From Nautilus pompilius (taxonomy: Eukaryota; Mollusca; Cephalopoda; Nautilida; Nautilidae), in contig JACATO010000095.1 of NCBI GenBank assembly GCA_018389105.1, forward strand, positions 1,299,501 through 1,363,500: a stretch of 64,000 bases of DNA, written 5' to 3'. Numbering within the stretch: the first letter of the stretch is position 1; every line of letters begins with the position of its first letter. The position numbers were made by a program, and so were the translations under genes. The notes under the pieces are model-generated. The model was not told the origin of the DNA. It made no database searches and saw only the letters and a program-made list of their open reading frames with translations. Shown in pieces: positions 49,665-62,912 of this stretch.

Positions 49665-49740
49665 GGTGTTCGCATTTCTAGGGATCTCGCTGTAAGCTGA
49701 AAAACGTGACGTCTGGTACAGGAAGTGACGTCACTCGGTC
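49665..49740 (+). promoter_or_regulatory. Orphan array unit with canonical ETS/CRE site
   Basis: TGGTGTTCGCATTTCTAGGG followed by GTACAGGAAGTGACGTCACTC resembles one degenerate array unit. It carries the full palindromic CRE (TGACGTCA, 49726-49733) overlapping the ETS core. It sits at the left edge of a CpG-rich zone (49.74-50.25 kb) that contains an inverted CCAAT box (TTTCATTGGACG, near 49768). The arrangement resembles a compact CpG promoter, but no exon was recognised. Confidence 0.45.
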
Positions 49741-52700
49741 TCCATCGTCATCGTTCCTTCTCGGCCTTTCATTGGACGACAGAGGTGGACGCCGCAGCGC
49801 CAAGCGGCGGCTACAGTACCACAGACGATCCCGGTGGGACCAGAAAATGATTTCCATGGCCGACGCCCAATCCAATCCCAGACGCCGCTTTCCGAATCGA
49901 AAACAACCGCAGGCATCAAGAGATTGGAGAAAGAGGAAACAATTCCTTTCGCCTACATTTTCCTTGTGTAAAATACTCGTAAACACCACGTGCGTTCCCC
50001 TTCCCCTAAGATTAGATGCGTGAACAGTCCGACGATGGCAGATCGGGTATAAGGAGCCGAGCTCGAGCTCCGATCAGCGGTTTGATATCTCGACGATGTG
50101 TCATTCGGTCGGCAAACCTGCCAGCAATAACGGGGAAGCTGTCACTCATCCTTCCTGGAAGATCAACACTGCGCGACATAGAGAACGGTGGAAAGTGTTA
50201 CACAGAGAGTCGGCCTGGGATGGAAACGTGTGATAAAAGAGGCGGGAATTTCTGCTGGTGATGTGGCCTTTTTCCTCCCCGGATCAGAATTCTGCATTAG
50301 TCAGACTGTTTGGATTTCTGACACCCATAATAAATAAGCTGGTAATTCTTTTATCTGCATAACCTCTTGCGAAGTCATTTCTTGCCTCATCTCTCTCAAA
50401 TCTCGCTGGTACAGCTTCAGCGGTGACGCATCTCATTTACATAGCTTTTGTGAGCGGTGCGGTAGTCAGGTGGTTAGTTCACCGGCCCTCGTTCAGTGGA
50501 AACGACTCCGTTTGGTGTACCTTTCAGGCATGGTTTCTTCTCAATCTCCTTAACTAGAGTTATCTACCCTGCAAACGTCGGCGCACACCGGCAGCAGTGA
50601 AACTTCTTTTTCATCTGCCAGAGTTGTGCGCTTTCCCAATAGCGAGCGGGCGGGCCAAAAAAAAATGCAAAAGTCCTGGTTGACTGGTTCTTCAACGTAG
50701 TTGACAGTAACTTTAAAATATGATGAAATTAAAAGTCGGTGGTGAAGGCAAACAAAAACTATGAATATTTCTAATTCAGCTGAATTCCTCCTCAACATAA
50801 AAGCAAACAACCGAACTCGTCCACAAAACAACAAGATGGAATACCGCGCGAAGCAGAGTGATCATTAGGGAGAGCGTGAGCTCGTCAAAAATAATGATTC
50901 CAAAAACCCGGAGTTTGAGATCCGAACAAGTGGCCCGCGGGACGTGATTAAGATAAAGCATGTGGTCAGTCTTAAAGAGCGTAGTTTAATGGCACCGAAT
51001 TCTCCCTTCCGGACAAATGAGCAACGTACCGCTTGTGGATACACCTGGTGGTCTTTCTCGTCCACGTAGGCTGCTCGGTCATACGTGGACAGCAAGTGAT
51101 CTGTCCAGAATAGAAATTCGACTCTGGAATGTCACAGAAACCTGAACACGCGGATAAGATATCCGCCACACACACACACCACCTGACCAAACGCAGGTTC
51201 TAACCACGAGAAACCGCGCGATTACACGCAGCCATTATACAGAGAGACTAATTTCCATCTAATTAGACATGTAAATAAATTAATTCCATAAATAGTGCTA
51301 TTTAGCTTTCCTTACAGTTAAAAGAAGAAGAAGAAGAAGAAGAAGCTGTCGATGTATTACAGATAATAATAACCCAGTGTTTTGCTTCATCCGGCGCAGT
51401 AATATAAATCTGGTGCCATTGGTAGGCGGCTTCTTCTTCACCAATATCCTTTTCATAATTATAAAATCTTTTTTCAGTAGATTCCAAAACATTCTCATTA
51501 CATCAACGTCGGGCTCGCTGCTCCGTTATCGATGCGGTCGTGACTCGAGACACAGCGATTCGGTAATTACAGGTCTTTAAGGGCGGCCAGGTCCAGCGGG
51601 CAAAACGTGTCACTCGCCATTCACACACTCGTTTGTGACGTCACATTCCCTGTTCCTACGTCACGGCTGGCAGTCAGTTTCAGCTATTTAAGGGAGATAA
51701 CCTCTCTCTAAAAGCTCTGTGGCATCTGAACGGATGCGTTCCACTTTCTTAGTTAGACGACTGTTCTGCGTTATAGAATGCGCTGGCTGTTCCCATTATT
51801 TGCAGGTAGGGGCGGGTAATTCTTACATAGCTAATGCATTGCATTTTAGTACAATAGATGAGGACTGTTCTACTGAAAAGTCAGTTTCTCGTATGAGATC
51901 TTTAATGCAACCCCTCCCGCCTCCCAGATTCGGTCACAATGAGACCGCGAACTGGCTCGCATCCAACACCGTCCGCTTCCGTTTCAGAAAAAGAAGGAAG
52001 AAGTTCCTTCACATGACGGATGGCGATGATGATAGTTCTCCACGTAGCGAAGCATCCGCAGCGGTCTCCTAGCGACTTCTTCCTTTCAACGACCGCTATC
52101 CGGGTTAGCTAAGCCTGATGAGCGCTTGAAGCGTAAACAGATTACAGTAACTAAGTTATCCGGGGGAAGGAAAAAACCTCCGAAATTCCTCACTGCTGCG
52201 GGGATATCATTGTACCTGTCAGTACTTCCACAATTTTTTTTCTGGATTTCCTTCTTTCGGCGAGGTTTCATATCGGCGGGATCTGGTGGTAAGGGGGTGG
52301 GGTCGGGACATGAGAAGGGCTAGGCTCGATAAAGGCAAGCACAGGCTCTTCTTCTTCATAATACGTAGGTGCGGCTGGCATCAGTCAGTTCGGTTGTTTT
52401 GCTTTCTCCTGTCCCAAGCGTAGAAGACAAAAAAAAAAAACAGAAAGAATTTTAAATGATGCAGCTTATTTGGGACAAATCTTTCGTACAAGCGAATGTC
52501 GTAAATAAGGACAGCGCACGCGCACTAATCAAAACTACTGTCGAGGGGGAGGAGGTTGGGATGTGGGATGAAGCTGCTGTTTGTTTGGTTTCTAAAAAAA
52601 ACCGTCCAATAGATTTATAAGGATAAAGGGAAAGCAGAGAAAAATTTATCAAAAGCAATGAGAAAGCGAAACTGTCTCCTCTGCATCACCAGCGGAACAG

Positions 52701-52949
52701 ATTCTACAGTTGAATCAACCGAACTTTCAGAGAACAGTGAAGAAGAAGAGATTCTGGAACCCGCTTCCACACGAACAGCAGCCATTCCAGCTCTTATTAC
52801 CTCGAACGGTTCCGTGTGTATAACCATAACTGAAAGTAGAAGATGGAGGTGTCGTCACGTCACACACTTCTCCTGTAGCTGTAAACTGTCGCTAGAGGAC
52901 GCACCTGGCATACATTCGACCTGTTCCAACTGAGCACTTTAAGAATTAC

Positions 52950-52952
<3 letters not shown>
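49741..52952. other. CpG-normal stretch, no certain gene
   Basis: CpG-rich at 49.74-50.25 and 51.5-52.1 kb. Exact TGACGTCA at 51636-51643, with a second ACGTCAC 15 bp on. An (AAG)n run lies at 51321-51345. Open frames at 51734-52072 (+) and 52658-52933 (+, with an acidic STELSENSEEEEILEPAST stretch) are unrecognised and too short to call. Confidence 0.35.
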
Positions 52953-52998
<46 letters not shown>

Positions 52999-53086
52999 CT
53001 CTTTTACGATTACTTTCTACCTTTTTCTGGCTGCCAGAAAAAGGTAGAAAGTAATCGTAAAAGAGTTTATTATTATTATTATTATT
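52953..53086. repeat. (TAA)n run and perfect 53-bp-arm palindrome
   Basis: The left arm at 52978-53030 is the exact reverse complement of 53034-53086, with only CTG between. The arms end in CTACCTTTTTCTGG / CCAGAAAAAGGTAG, and their outer ends are (AAT)n / (ATT)n repeat. The left TAA run extends further out to 52953. Confidence 0.95.
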
Positions 53087-54033
53087 CCAGAAAACTCCAA
53101 CATCTCTGGAATCTAGTGCCGCTTATTAGCTGAAGCACCTGTTTTATATGTATATAATGGATCCAAGAGGATGCTGCAGTTATCTAACACCTGAAACAGT
53201 TCTGTTATAGTTTAAAACGGGCTTTAAGAGAAATGTGCTGCCATAGGCTATTGTTTCTTTGGCCGACTGAAGCTTAGGAAGAATACGACTGTCAGATACT
53301 GAATGAAGGAACACTGAGGTTTAAACTTTTACTTGATATAAAGCTGAGCCGACAGCGTTGCAGGTAAACTGAAGATATATCGGATCTGATGAGGTGGAGC
53401 ATAAACCGAAGCAGCCGTTAAAACAACAGCAGAAGCTTTGCGTCGATATTTTTTTACAGATGAAAGTAAGTCGACATCGTATCGAGGAAGACTTTGCACG
53501 TTTTGCCGCTCACGTATTTATCCCAGTCTACGTGCAAGTGCCAGGAAAGAGCGTGAGAACGGTACAAGTTTGTGGCATTCTGCCGTGAGAAACGGCTAAC
53601 TGGGAGAAATCGGCTTGGCTAAGTTTTAAAAGATGATTCCGATGCTGGGAAGGTGACACGCACTTGAGCGTGCAAGAGAAGTTTGCGACTGGGGAAGGGT
53701 AATAAACAGGAGGAGGATCTTGTAGGAAGGTTCCAGATTACTATCTATTCCTTCATTTATTTTCTGTTCTGTTGTAAGAAAGATGATTTGAGAATGGCGT
53801 CATATCTGCTCAGAAACATCTCGAATGGAATTGGGTCATCTCTGTGCTCAGTCAGAAAACTATGGTGCCTTTGATTAGACTCACGATATGAGTGCTCAGC
53901 TTCAGTTGTTCTGGCGGGATGAGGAAGATCGTGAATGCCTGTGTGGAGACAGTTTTTTTGTTTCCCGTTTAAGTTATAAATAGATTTAAGATTTTAATCA
54001 AGTTTGAGGCGTATATATAGATAAGCAGCAACA
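53087..54033. other. Intergenic, no gene seen
   Basis: No recognisable coding frame or repeat. Confidence 0.4.
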
Positions 54034-54629
54034 CTTGTGGGAGGGAGTTCGGCGGGGCGCTGTGTTAGTGGTGGGTGCCTTTGTGGGAGGGGGTTCGGCA
54101 GGGCGCTGTGTTAGTGGTGGTGCCTTTGTGAGAGGGGGTTCGGCGGGGCGCTGTGTTAGTGGTGGGTGCCTTTGTGGCAGGGGGTTCGGCGGGGCGCTGT
54201 GTTAGTGGTGGTGCCTTTGTGGGAGGGGGTTCGGCGGGGCGCTGTGTTAGTGGTGGGTGCCTTTGTGGGAGGGGGTTCGGCGGGGCGCTGTGTTAGTGGT
54301 GGGTGCCTTTGTGGGAGGGGGTTCGGCGGGGCGCTGTGTTAGTTGGGTGCCTTTGTGAGAGGGGGTTCGGCGGGGCGCTGTGTTAGTGGTGGGGCCTTTG
54401 TGACAGGGGGTTCGGCGGGGCGCTGGTTAGTGGTGGGTGCCTTTGTGGGAGGGGGTTCGGCGGGGGCGTGTGTGTTAGTGGTGGGTGCCTTTGTGGCAGG
54501 GGGTTCGGCGGGGCGCTGTGTTAGTGGTGGGTGCCTTTGTGGCAGGGGGTTCGGCGGGCGCTGTGTTAGTGGTGGGTGCCTTTGTGGCAGGGGGTTCGGC
54601 GGGCCGCTGTGTTAGTGGTGGGTGCCTTT
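54034..54629 (+). repeat. 46-bp G-rich minisatellite, ~13 copies
   Basis: Units of the form TTTGTGGGAGGGGGTTCGGC followed by GGGGCGCTGTGTTAGTGGTG and GGTGCC repeat about 13 times with one- or two-base length changes and GGGA/GGCA/GAGA/GACA variants. The + strand is G-rich, with several G runs per unit, so it could form G-quadruplexes. The period is not a multiple of three. A partial open frame rich in GG and AFV is an artefact. Confidence 0.95.
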
Positions 54630-55639
54630 AGCACAAATGAACCGCCTTCCCCTGGATGATGGCGGACTGACTGCTGGCTGCTGGTCCCCGACCCGCCGGC
54701 GGTTCCGAGCAGCCTGCATACGTGTGGCAGCGGCCACAGCCCGGGCAACTGGGTCGGCCGAGAGAGTGGGACATGCAGTGGCGCTTGGTCCCCAACACCG
54801 CGGCCATGCGCGAGCACCCCGTGTCCGGTTTGAACTAGTTCGAAGCCCGAGGCAGCTCAGCGGATATGTCCGAAAAAATCCTAATTGTTTTTTAAAAAGA
54901 CAGACACGTAAAGGGGTGACCCCCCCCCTCTAAACCTAGTCGAGCGCAGTCGGACCGGACCTGCACATGTGATTTTGGACGGAGGGGTCACCAACAACGC
55001 AACTGAGATGATCATAGCTGGCGATCAGGAGAGAGAGATTTTGAAACCAGTGCCAGCGAATATCGTTAATAGTGGAAGTACTCGCCTGGTTGGTTTTGAT
55101 ACATACATACATATATATATTCACGCCATTAGTGATTGTTCGCCACAGTAAATGTCTGGTCCGACTGCTGCCACTAACGAAGCAGTGTTGTTGTCTGTTG
55201 CACTGCTGCCACTGCTGCTTTTTGTTTACGTTAAGCAAGTGTAAAATGAAAATGCATGGAAAACAGATCATTGTGAACTGGAGCTCGCTTTAAAACACAG
55301 ACGTATAATGATGAATAGCTGCGAACTTTCCCTTCTGGTAAAAGACGCTTTCTGTCTGACAGCTCTGTTCCGTCAATCTCTGAGAAGAGATATAGTTATA
55401 GTCGAGGGATAGCGGAATGAAGTCCCGTCCGTAACGGAAGGAAAGGAGCGGGCAGCTCTTCGTCATCTCTTCTGGGTATCGGCGAATTCGGGCGTCTTGG
55501 AAACCCTCGGCTCGAATAGAAGCAACGGAGTCGAAGAATTAGAGTAAAAGTCATACGGGCGACAGAAAATTTCCGTAATCTGTGGATATAAGAGTTCTGT
55601 CTATTGACTGAGTAACACCCTGGCAGGCGAGGGCTCTCC
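54630..55639. other. GC-rich then mixed stretch, no gene seen
   Basis: GC-rich at 54630-54870, directly after the minisatellite. The open + frame there (54622-54933) begins inside the repeat and has no recognisable domain. Confidence 0.35.
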
Positions 55640-55650
55640 CATCTCTCTCT

Positions 55651-55684
<34 letters not shown>

Positions 55685-55696
55685 ATCTCTTCATAT

Positions 55697-55750
<54 letters not shown>

Positions 55751-55772
55751 TCTCTCTCTTCATCTCTTCATA

Positions 55773-55816
<44 letters not shown>

Positions 55817-55866
55817 CTCTCTCTCTCTCTCCATCTCCATCTCTCTCTCTCACACACACACACACA
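55640..55866 (+). repeat. CT-rich tract ending in (CA)n
   Basis: (CT)n runs with TTCATCTCTTCATAT interruptions repeated twice, ending in a short CA run at 55851-55866. Open frames here are compositional. Confidence 0.95.
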
Positions 55867-58800
55867 GCATCATCCATTTAATTTTTGATTTTGTGCATTC
55901 AAAATTCCGCCTGATTTTACTCACGCGGAAACATTTCGAGTGATGATTTAAAATAAGTAAAGAACACCTACGCATTGTGATTCTTGCGTAATTACTATTT
56001 TTCTTTTTTTAATTGCCTTTGAAACTAAATTGTGTATCATTCAATCCTTTTTTTTTCTCCTTATCGCACTTAAAGTTCGTTAATACTTAGTAATATTAAA
56101 GGTTCTTTATGTGCGAGGCAGGGACGTCTCTTACTCAAAAGAAAAATGTATCGCTGCAGTCTGAAGTACAATAAATATGGTAAATTATAACTGTGGCTCG
56201 TATATCCTTAACTGTCCTTGAAACGTACGTAACTCACCTACTTAATGTGGGCAGCAATAAAAAAAACTGGATTTGTAAATTAAATTTCATATGTAGAACT
56301 CGAGTAATTGGCACGCAGATCTATCGTGGTCCTGACTCGCGGTTACAGTAAGTACCTGTCATTTAACAAGCAACTTGGCTCCAGGAATTTGGCCATGAAT
56401 TTAAGGGCGCTGCGTCGTCAACTGTTAGTTGTAATGGACACGGAGCGTCCGCGTAAATACACGATATCCACATGAGAAAAATAAATTTCCATCTCTTTAC
56501 TGTTGAGAAGACATTATGATCGTTCGTATTTTCAATTATCAAACTAGTCGGTAAGCGCCAGTCGGTTCTGTCCGATGTGAGACCGCAGTGGCCGCTGGGT
56601 ATGACTGGTTAATTAGCACGTGGTCAAAGGGAAGTAACTACCAAAACAGTCTGACCAGGGGTGGGGATATCACAGCATTAGTACATTCTGGAAGTACCAT
56701 TTTGGTCTTGATGGAGAATAATAATCAAGATAGCACCTTAAAGATTAAAACCAGATTTATCTTATATTTTTTGGAAGGATGATGAGGGTTCTGCTGGTCC
56801 GTGTTAAAAATCCCCGTCCAAGTTTTAAATGTTCTCGGGAACATTTGTCTGATAGTTGTCCTCGACACTACCGACAGGCGGAGCTGCAGTCTTTTGTTTT
56901 TATTTTTATACTTTTAGACTGGTTGTTGCTGTTTTCGTATTTTAATTCTTCCATTCCTCCCCCCTTATTTTAATTTAAAAATGATGTAAACATTTTTACG
57001 GTACTTTCGTTTAGAATTTGTAATTGATCGGTTTAATTAAAGCTACTTGCCACCCGCCATCTGTGTCGTCCACATACGAGATGAAAGACGGTCATCAGAT
57101 CTTCTCTTCAAGGTCGGCCGAGCACCGCTGTTATTAGTTATGAGATATTGAATTATGAAAAGGAAAAAGTAAAAAAAAAAAAAAATCCCAGGTCAGATGA
57201 AAAATTAAACAAAGGATTTAAAAAAAAATTATTAAAACCTAGGACAGGCGGATATAAATGGAATAAACCTGAAATGTAGTCAAGAAGTTGGAGTTAACCT
57301 TTGGCCTTGTTGGGGAGGTGGGTCCCGTTAATTTATTTCCATAAAATTAGTTGTAAGAGATATTATTCTTCAAAGAATGTTTTACAAATTTGTAATCTTC
57401 ATAGCATCACGAGGATACCTAACTGCCATAATAGCTTTAACAGGATATTTTTGTGCACGTGTACTACAACATGTGAAAAGGTAACTTTGAGGATTTGGTG
57501 CACACAGTTAAAGTTTGGACATCTGGGCATGGAGTCAGTCCGACCGTTAATGGTTGTCTGGTCCGTGTTCTCATCGGAATATCACTTCAGCTAGCATTTC
57601 GAGGTTGGTCTTGGTCAGTTGGCCTTTGATTGTCGTTATCAGAAAACTGGTGGGGTTCAGAGAAGCAACAGCTGTTCCGTGGGATGTTTCTCCATTTTCA
57701 TGCCTAATATGGCGATGATCAGATACAGGCCAGGTATCCTTTCTGAAGGACCGGCGGAATAATAAAAATTACCCATCACTCAATGCAAGATCTCCTTTAT
57801 CCCCATCTCTCACCCGAATCTGCTTTTTTTCTTGTCGGTTGGTGAGCGCGCCGAGCAAAAGACTCACCTGCGCAAGAAAAGCGAATGGCGAATCGTCTGT
57901 GGAGACCAGGGGCCTATCAGCGATACATGCCCCACCTGGGCTGAAACGATATTGCACGGGAATGCTGATGCAAAAACAGCTGAGATAGATTATCGCCATT
58001 CTGGGAATTCTTCGAGAGTTAAATGAAAACTTCAGCTCACTAAACAAACACGTAATCGAGCGAGCACAGACGGGGGGGGTATCGGGGGTGGGCGGTGAAG
58101 GGAACAGGGCGTGAGCGGTGGTCTCCGATTAGCCACAGTTACCTGACCCGGGATAAATAAAAAAATATCCCCGCCGCCACCACGAGCTTTAGAAATCACC
58201 CCTAACGAGGAAGTAAACCTGCCAGCCTCTCATGGCGCTGCTGACGATCGAATATGTAAATCGTGGCGAAGTTTCTTTTATGGGGGTTCAAATTAATGTG
58301 ACAGGGACCTGTAGTTGGTAATTTTCTTTTTAAAATCTAATTAATTATAAAATAACTTCTTTGGTTTTCTATTTAATATACTTAAAGTCGCGCATTAACC
58401 CTTTCTAGTTTGTTTTTTTTAAATTTAAATTCCTCTCGAATTCTATTTCTTTTTTTGAGAATTTTGATATCGGCAAAAATTTTACATGTAATGAAACTGA
58501 TTAATAAATTCGATTTTAACGGGCAGCTGAGTCACTAAGAAAAATAATGTGCTGATACCAAATTTACTGCGCCGTGTTTGGCTTCAAGGAAAGAAACTTA
58601 GCATCAGCCAGGTAATCTAATGTGCAGGCAACCAATAAAACAAATTGACTTTATTGCTCACGAAGCTCTATTAGCGGATAACCCAATATACCTGATTAAC
58701 AAATTATATTTATGGTAAAGTACCAGTGGAAGACCAAATCTAGGTGGACAAACTCGATTAAATAATCACATTTTAATGGTGCAAACTCAATTAAGAATAA

Positions 58801-61800
58801 ATTTAATGTGCAGAGAAGTCGATTAAAGAAATTAATTGAATAAATGCGATAAAGAATAAATTCAGAATAGATCTTAAACTTTTAAGTAATGAAGCCGCCG
58901 GACAGAAGATGACGGGGCTGAAGTTATTATGTCACATAAATAGCAGTTACGAGTTTTATATTAAATGTCTGTACGTGATATTCCATGTGCGTGCCAGAGA
59001 TGCTGCTGTAGAACAGAAGCCGTAAGTTAGGCAGGTGTAGGGGGGGGGGCAAAAAACTGAAACATCTGTTAACATAATTTCTGTTTTCACGCTCTAAGAG
59101 AATTTTTCAATAGCAATAATAATAAAGAATGGAATATGAGCTCTTCGGATGACAGACTCGTGTAATCGCGCGGACACGCCGCTCGTCGCCTAGCAACTGC
59201 AGAAATAAGTGCCATATGTAGACCGTCTGACAACGTGTACATGAATTAATTCTTTGAGATGTTAATAAGTTAAGTAATTAAATTAAATTAAATTAAACTA
59301 ATTAAGCGACCCCCCCGTGTTCTACGAGAATCCGTTGCTAACAGGACCCGCGAAGGCTTCTACCAACTCCCTAGTATGGCTGACACGGGGCCGAAAGCTG
59401 GGTGAGACCTTACACCTTTAGATCTCCGTCGCTACCTGGAACCCGGTGAACGGTGAGCGATTTACCCGGGACTATTTCTTTTGATGCGGCGAGGTTCGTC
59501 AACAAAGCCGCGAGCGGTGACGTGGCGCAACCTGGCGAGCAAAGGTCTCGTGACCAGGCCGACATCTGCGCCTCAGCAGCGATCGCAGCCCCGACTTTTG
59601 ATTTTTTTATTTTTTTTTTTCCGCTTTTTTTAAGTACTTCTCTCCGGTCGGAAAAATCTACCTGAGGACCAATCGCGACCGAGGAGAGAAGCCGGCTCCA
59701 CGCGGCTGTGAAGAACAGCAGCGCCCCCACCCGCCGGCAGGTCCGGAAAACAACGAGTCGTCGCTCACGCAATCAGGGAAGACTCCGGTTGCTTCCCCCT
59801 GGCAGCCGTGACATTTAAACGCTTAAATAAGTGAATAAATACAAATTAGGGAATTTAAAGTAAAACAACAAAAAACGAAATAAACATTTTTTTTCGGAAG
59901 CCAGAAACTAAACGTTGCGTGGCAGGTTGTGTTTTTTTATTCTGATAGAAGCGTAAATTTCCAATAGCATTTAAAATTAGTATCCACTTTAGTCGTCGCC
60001 ATTTCTTTGTCAGTTTTCTCTTTCTTGTCTTCTAGAATGTTCAGCGAGGCGGTGCGTGTTAAGCAGTCGCGTAGGAAATCGATTTCAGAACGAACGGTGT
60101 TGGTTTTATAAATGAAACACAGGGTACTGTCAGAAATAAACGAACCCGTATCGTTTTTAATAAAAAAATAAATATGGAGATGGTGTAATGAGGCCACTTT
60201 TAAGGTTATAGTGAAAGACTTAAAAGAGTAACATTTAAGTCCGAACGCGTTCAATCAGATATGCATAAGGATGGGTCAAAGGAAAAGGAAGTGTAGAACA
60301 GAGACTGTGTAAGCCATCTCTTTCTCTGTGTTGACGTCATCTCCAGACTATGTGTAACACCAATGTAGTATGGACGCCATGATTCTGCAAATGCCACTTC
60401 TGGTCATAAATACAACAAAATGTTAGACTTACTAGTCTCTGGTTTCTGATACATCTAAAGAAATGTTTTCGTAATAAAAGCTAATAAAGCAATATGTAGG
60501 TATATATATTCAGAATACGCTGATGTAGACGTTTTCTTTTTCTTTTTTAAAAAGTTGCCAACTTTGGATACTTGGGAATGAGCCATTAAAAGCTTCATTA
60601 TGGGAAAAACATAAAGCGACGTGTGAATATCCGCTGACGTAACTGATATCTACTTTAAGTCTAAAATGGTTGAAAGTTTACTGTTTTGAGTCATCATTCG
60701 AATCAACTCTTCCCAAAAGCTGCAGAAAATGAGTGGGAGAAATTCCTAGCAAAGAGTGTTTACTGCAGAATCGTTGAGCCACTGAGATAAAGAGCGTCGG
60801 CATGTCACGGAGACTGGTATAGATAAACATGTCTCCCAACCTCCTCATAAGTCGAGATAAGTAAGTACTAATACTGTAGCAAGTTTTTAAAACCCAACTT
60901 CTGTATAACTAATTGTTTTTCTTGTTGAAAACCAAAGAAATAAAAAGACATAGACATATAAACACGGGGAGAGGCTTATTACCATTTAGCGTCGTCAGTA
61001 GAATAGAGCTGATATTTTGCTCCGTGTTTAAGGTGCAAATGAGGTGTGACATCATCGTGTATGCAACATCTAGTATTTAGTGATTCAGGAAAAATAGAGA
61101 CTATCCTTACATTATATTTATAGGGATTTACTTATAAAGATAAACATTTTTTCATGATATTTAATGTCATAATAAAGGCATGTGTGTGTGTGTGTGTGTG
61201 CTTTTTTTGTCTAATATCTGCGTGTTTTAAATTTGTCCAATATCCTGCATCTTCAGGTATTAGGCAGATTCAAAGTTCCTAGACGATTTTGGCAAATAAA
61301 AGCTTTTATTTCGTAAATATTAAGATTTCAGAAAGGGCGATAATTGATAAATTTTTATAACAAAATCGTTAATTGCACGGATGCACAGGTAAATGACGTC
61401 ACAAAAGAACCTTTTCTTTTCACAAGGCACGATTGGCAGTGCCATTTAATGGCATCAATAATTTTGCTACTTACCCCTCATCGGTTAACACAGCTTCATG
61501 GGAAAAGTTCTGCTCGAAAATGAAATAAATAACTGCGGAAGATCAATGGAGATATAGCAACAGCAGACTATAGATGTAATAATCGCGCTTCGTCTTTATT
61601 TGAAACTTTGGTGATAAAAACATATGGTCACAGTCTCTACTTACTCAATCCACAGATTAAAGTGGGGGTTATTGCATCGAGAATACAAAAACTAAATAAA
61701 ACCGACGGCGAACCTAACCCCAACACTAATGTCTGCCCATTTATGCTACCACCTTTATTGATTTCCATCCGGTTCCAGTCGCCTCACCTATTTAACTATC

Positions 61801-61965
61801 GTCAGTGTCGCTTGGAATTTGTACCAATATGATTTTCCAATACGCTGTACTTCAAATCCGAAACAGTGGCAGCTGACTGCTGTCGGTCTCGTGAGAATTT
61901 CCCATAACGAGATTCTCGCTGCTCGATGATACGAATTTACACCCGGTCAGGCGACACGAAAACTA
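55867..61965. other. Intergenic, no gene seen
   Basis: CpG-normal, AT-rich sequence with a CpG-rich patch at 59.3-59.8 kb. Exact TGACGTCA sites at 60332-60339 and 61394-61401, an AATTA repeat at 59275-59300 and a (GT)n run at 61177-61200. Open frames of 90-120 codons occur (57301-57594 +, 59410-59772 -) without recognisable domains. Confidence 0.35.
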
Positions 61966-62021
61966 AACACACACCCCACACACACACACACACACACCAC
62001 ACGAGAGAGAGAGAGAGAGAG
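61966..62021 (+). repeat. (CA)n and (GA)n microsatellite
   Basis: A CA run at about 61966-62001 followed by GA at 62003-62021. Confidence 0.95.
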
Positions 62022-62325
62022 ATAGAAAGTGTTGTCCTAACAAACAGACGGGTTTCCACGTATGAGAAGTTAGACTACTAACTCTCTCGCTTATTTATGT
62101 ACGCCAACGTATTAGCCTCGTTCTGAATACAAAAACAACTAACAAGAGACAAAAAATGGTGTTTAATTAATATTAATTCTCATTCTTTCATTCCGCTTAA
62201 ACTGGCGATCGCGATAACAAAAGACACTCGATGAATTATCTTTGCCTTTGTTTTCATGTGAGAAGTAGGAAACATTTACCTCGAAAGTGAGCACAAAACG
62301 CAGCATTATTCAATGACGTAATACG

Positions 62326-62600
62326 AGGGGCGGTCAGACGCAACTCGGCCGGACACCATTTTTACACGGCTATTGTAGCCTGGCTTCACTTGAACGTCCT
62401 AATATTTTTCTCTCTCCAGAAGACTAACTGCTTTTTCCTGACTCACGACCGACGGCGCGGTGCCTCCGGACCACTAGGGCCGAGAACCCAAATTCGAACC
62501 TCGCCCTATCACGGTTTCTTCTCGTTCTTTTTTACCAGCCGGCCATATATGGCTCTTCAGGTTCACCCCCCCCCCACATCTAAAAAAAAATGAAGAGTTC
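62326..62600 (+). mobile_element. Transposon-end and SINE-like fragment
   Basis: ACGAGGGGCGGTCAGACGCA near 62325 resembles mariner-type termini of the ACGAGGG-xGTTCA form. The adjoining GGCTTCACTTGAACGTCC resembles a segment near 10275. Further on, GAGAACCC..ATTCGAACCTCGCC near 62475-62500 resembles a tRNA-type promoter box, followed by an A-run at 62581-62589. I could not establish a second terminus, a target duplication or a clear tRNA fold. Confidence 0.3.
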
Positions 62601-62912
62601 TATAGTAAGTTTTTTACTGTCTAGTTCGGAAGTGCCAGGGTTAGGGTGGCGTAGGTAGCGCTTCTGGGCGAACAGCCATGACACTACGCCTTTACAAGGG
62701 GTTGTCTTTCTTGTTGACATCGGTGTACGACAAAATAATAGAACAGCTGGTATAATTTTGTAACAGACGATTTTCTTCGCATTTCGCTAGCAAATCTTTT
62801 AATTCAGAAGCCTTAACAGGGCCTCGCGGATATAAAGTCAGTCTGTCTGGACGGTTAAGTCCACGTCCTAACAGACTCATGGATTTCCAATCAGACGGGA
62901 AGCCAACTCTCT

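Noticed and set aside
50450-50560. tRNA-derived SINE (TAGTCAGGTGGTTAG resembles an A box)
   Set aside because: No B box at the right distance and no tail or target duplication.
54343-54615. Gly-rich 90-codon + ORF
   Set aside because: Read through the 46-bp minisatellite, whose period is not a multiple of three. The frame survives only by chance length changes.
14393-57465. Enrichment of E-box CACGTG
   Set aside because: About 20 copies against about 16 expected for a 6-mer palindrome in 64 kb. Not notable.
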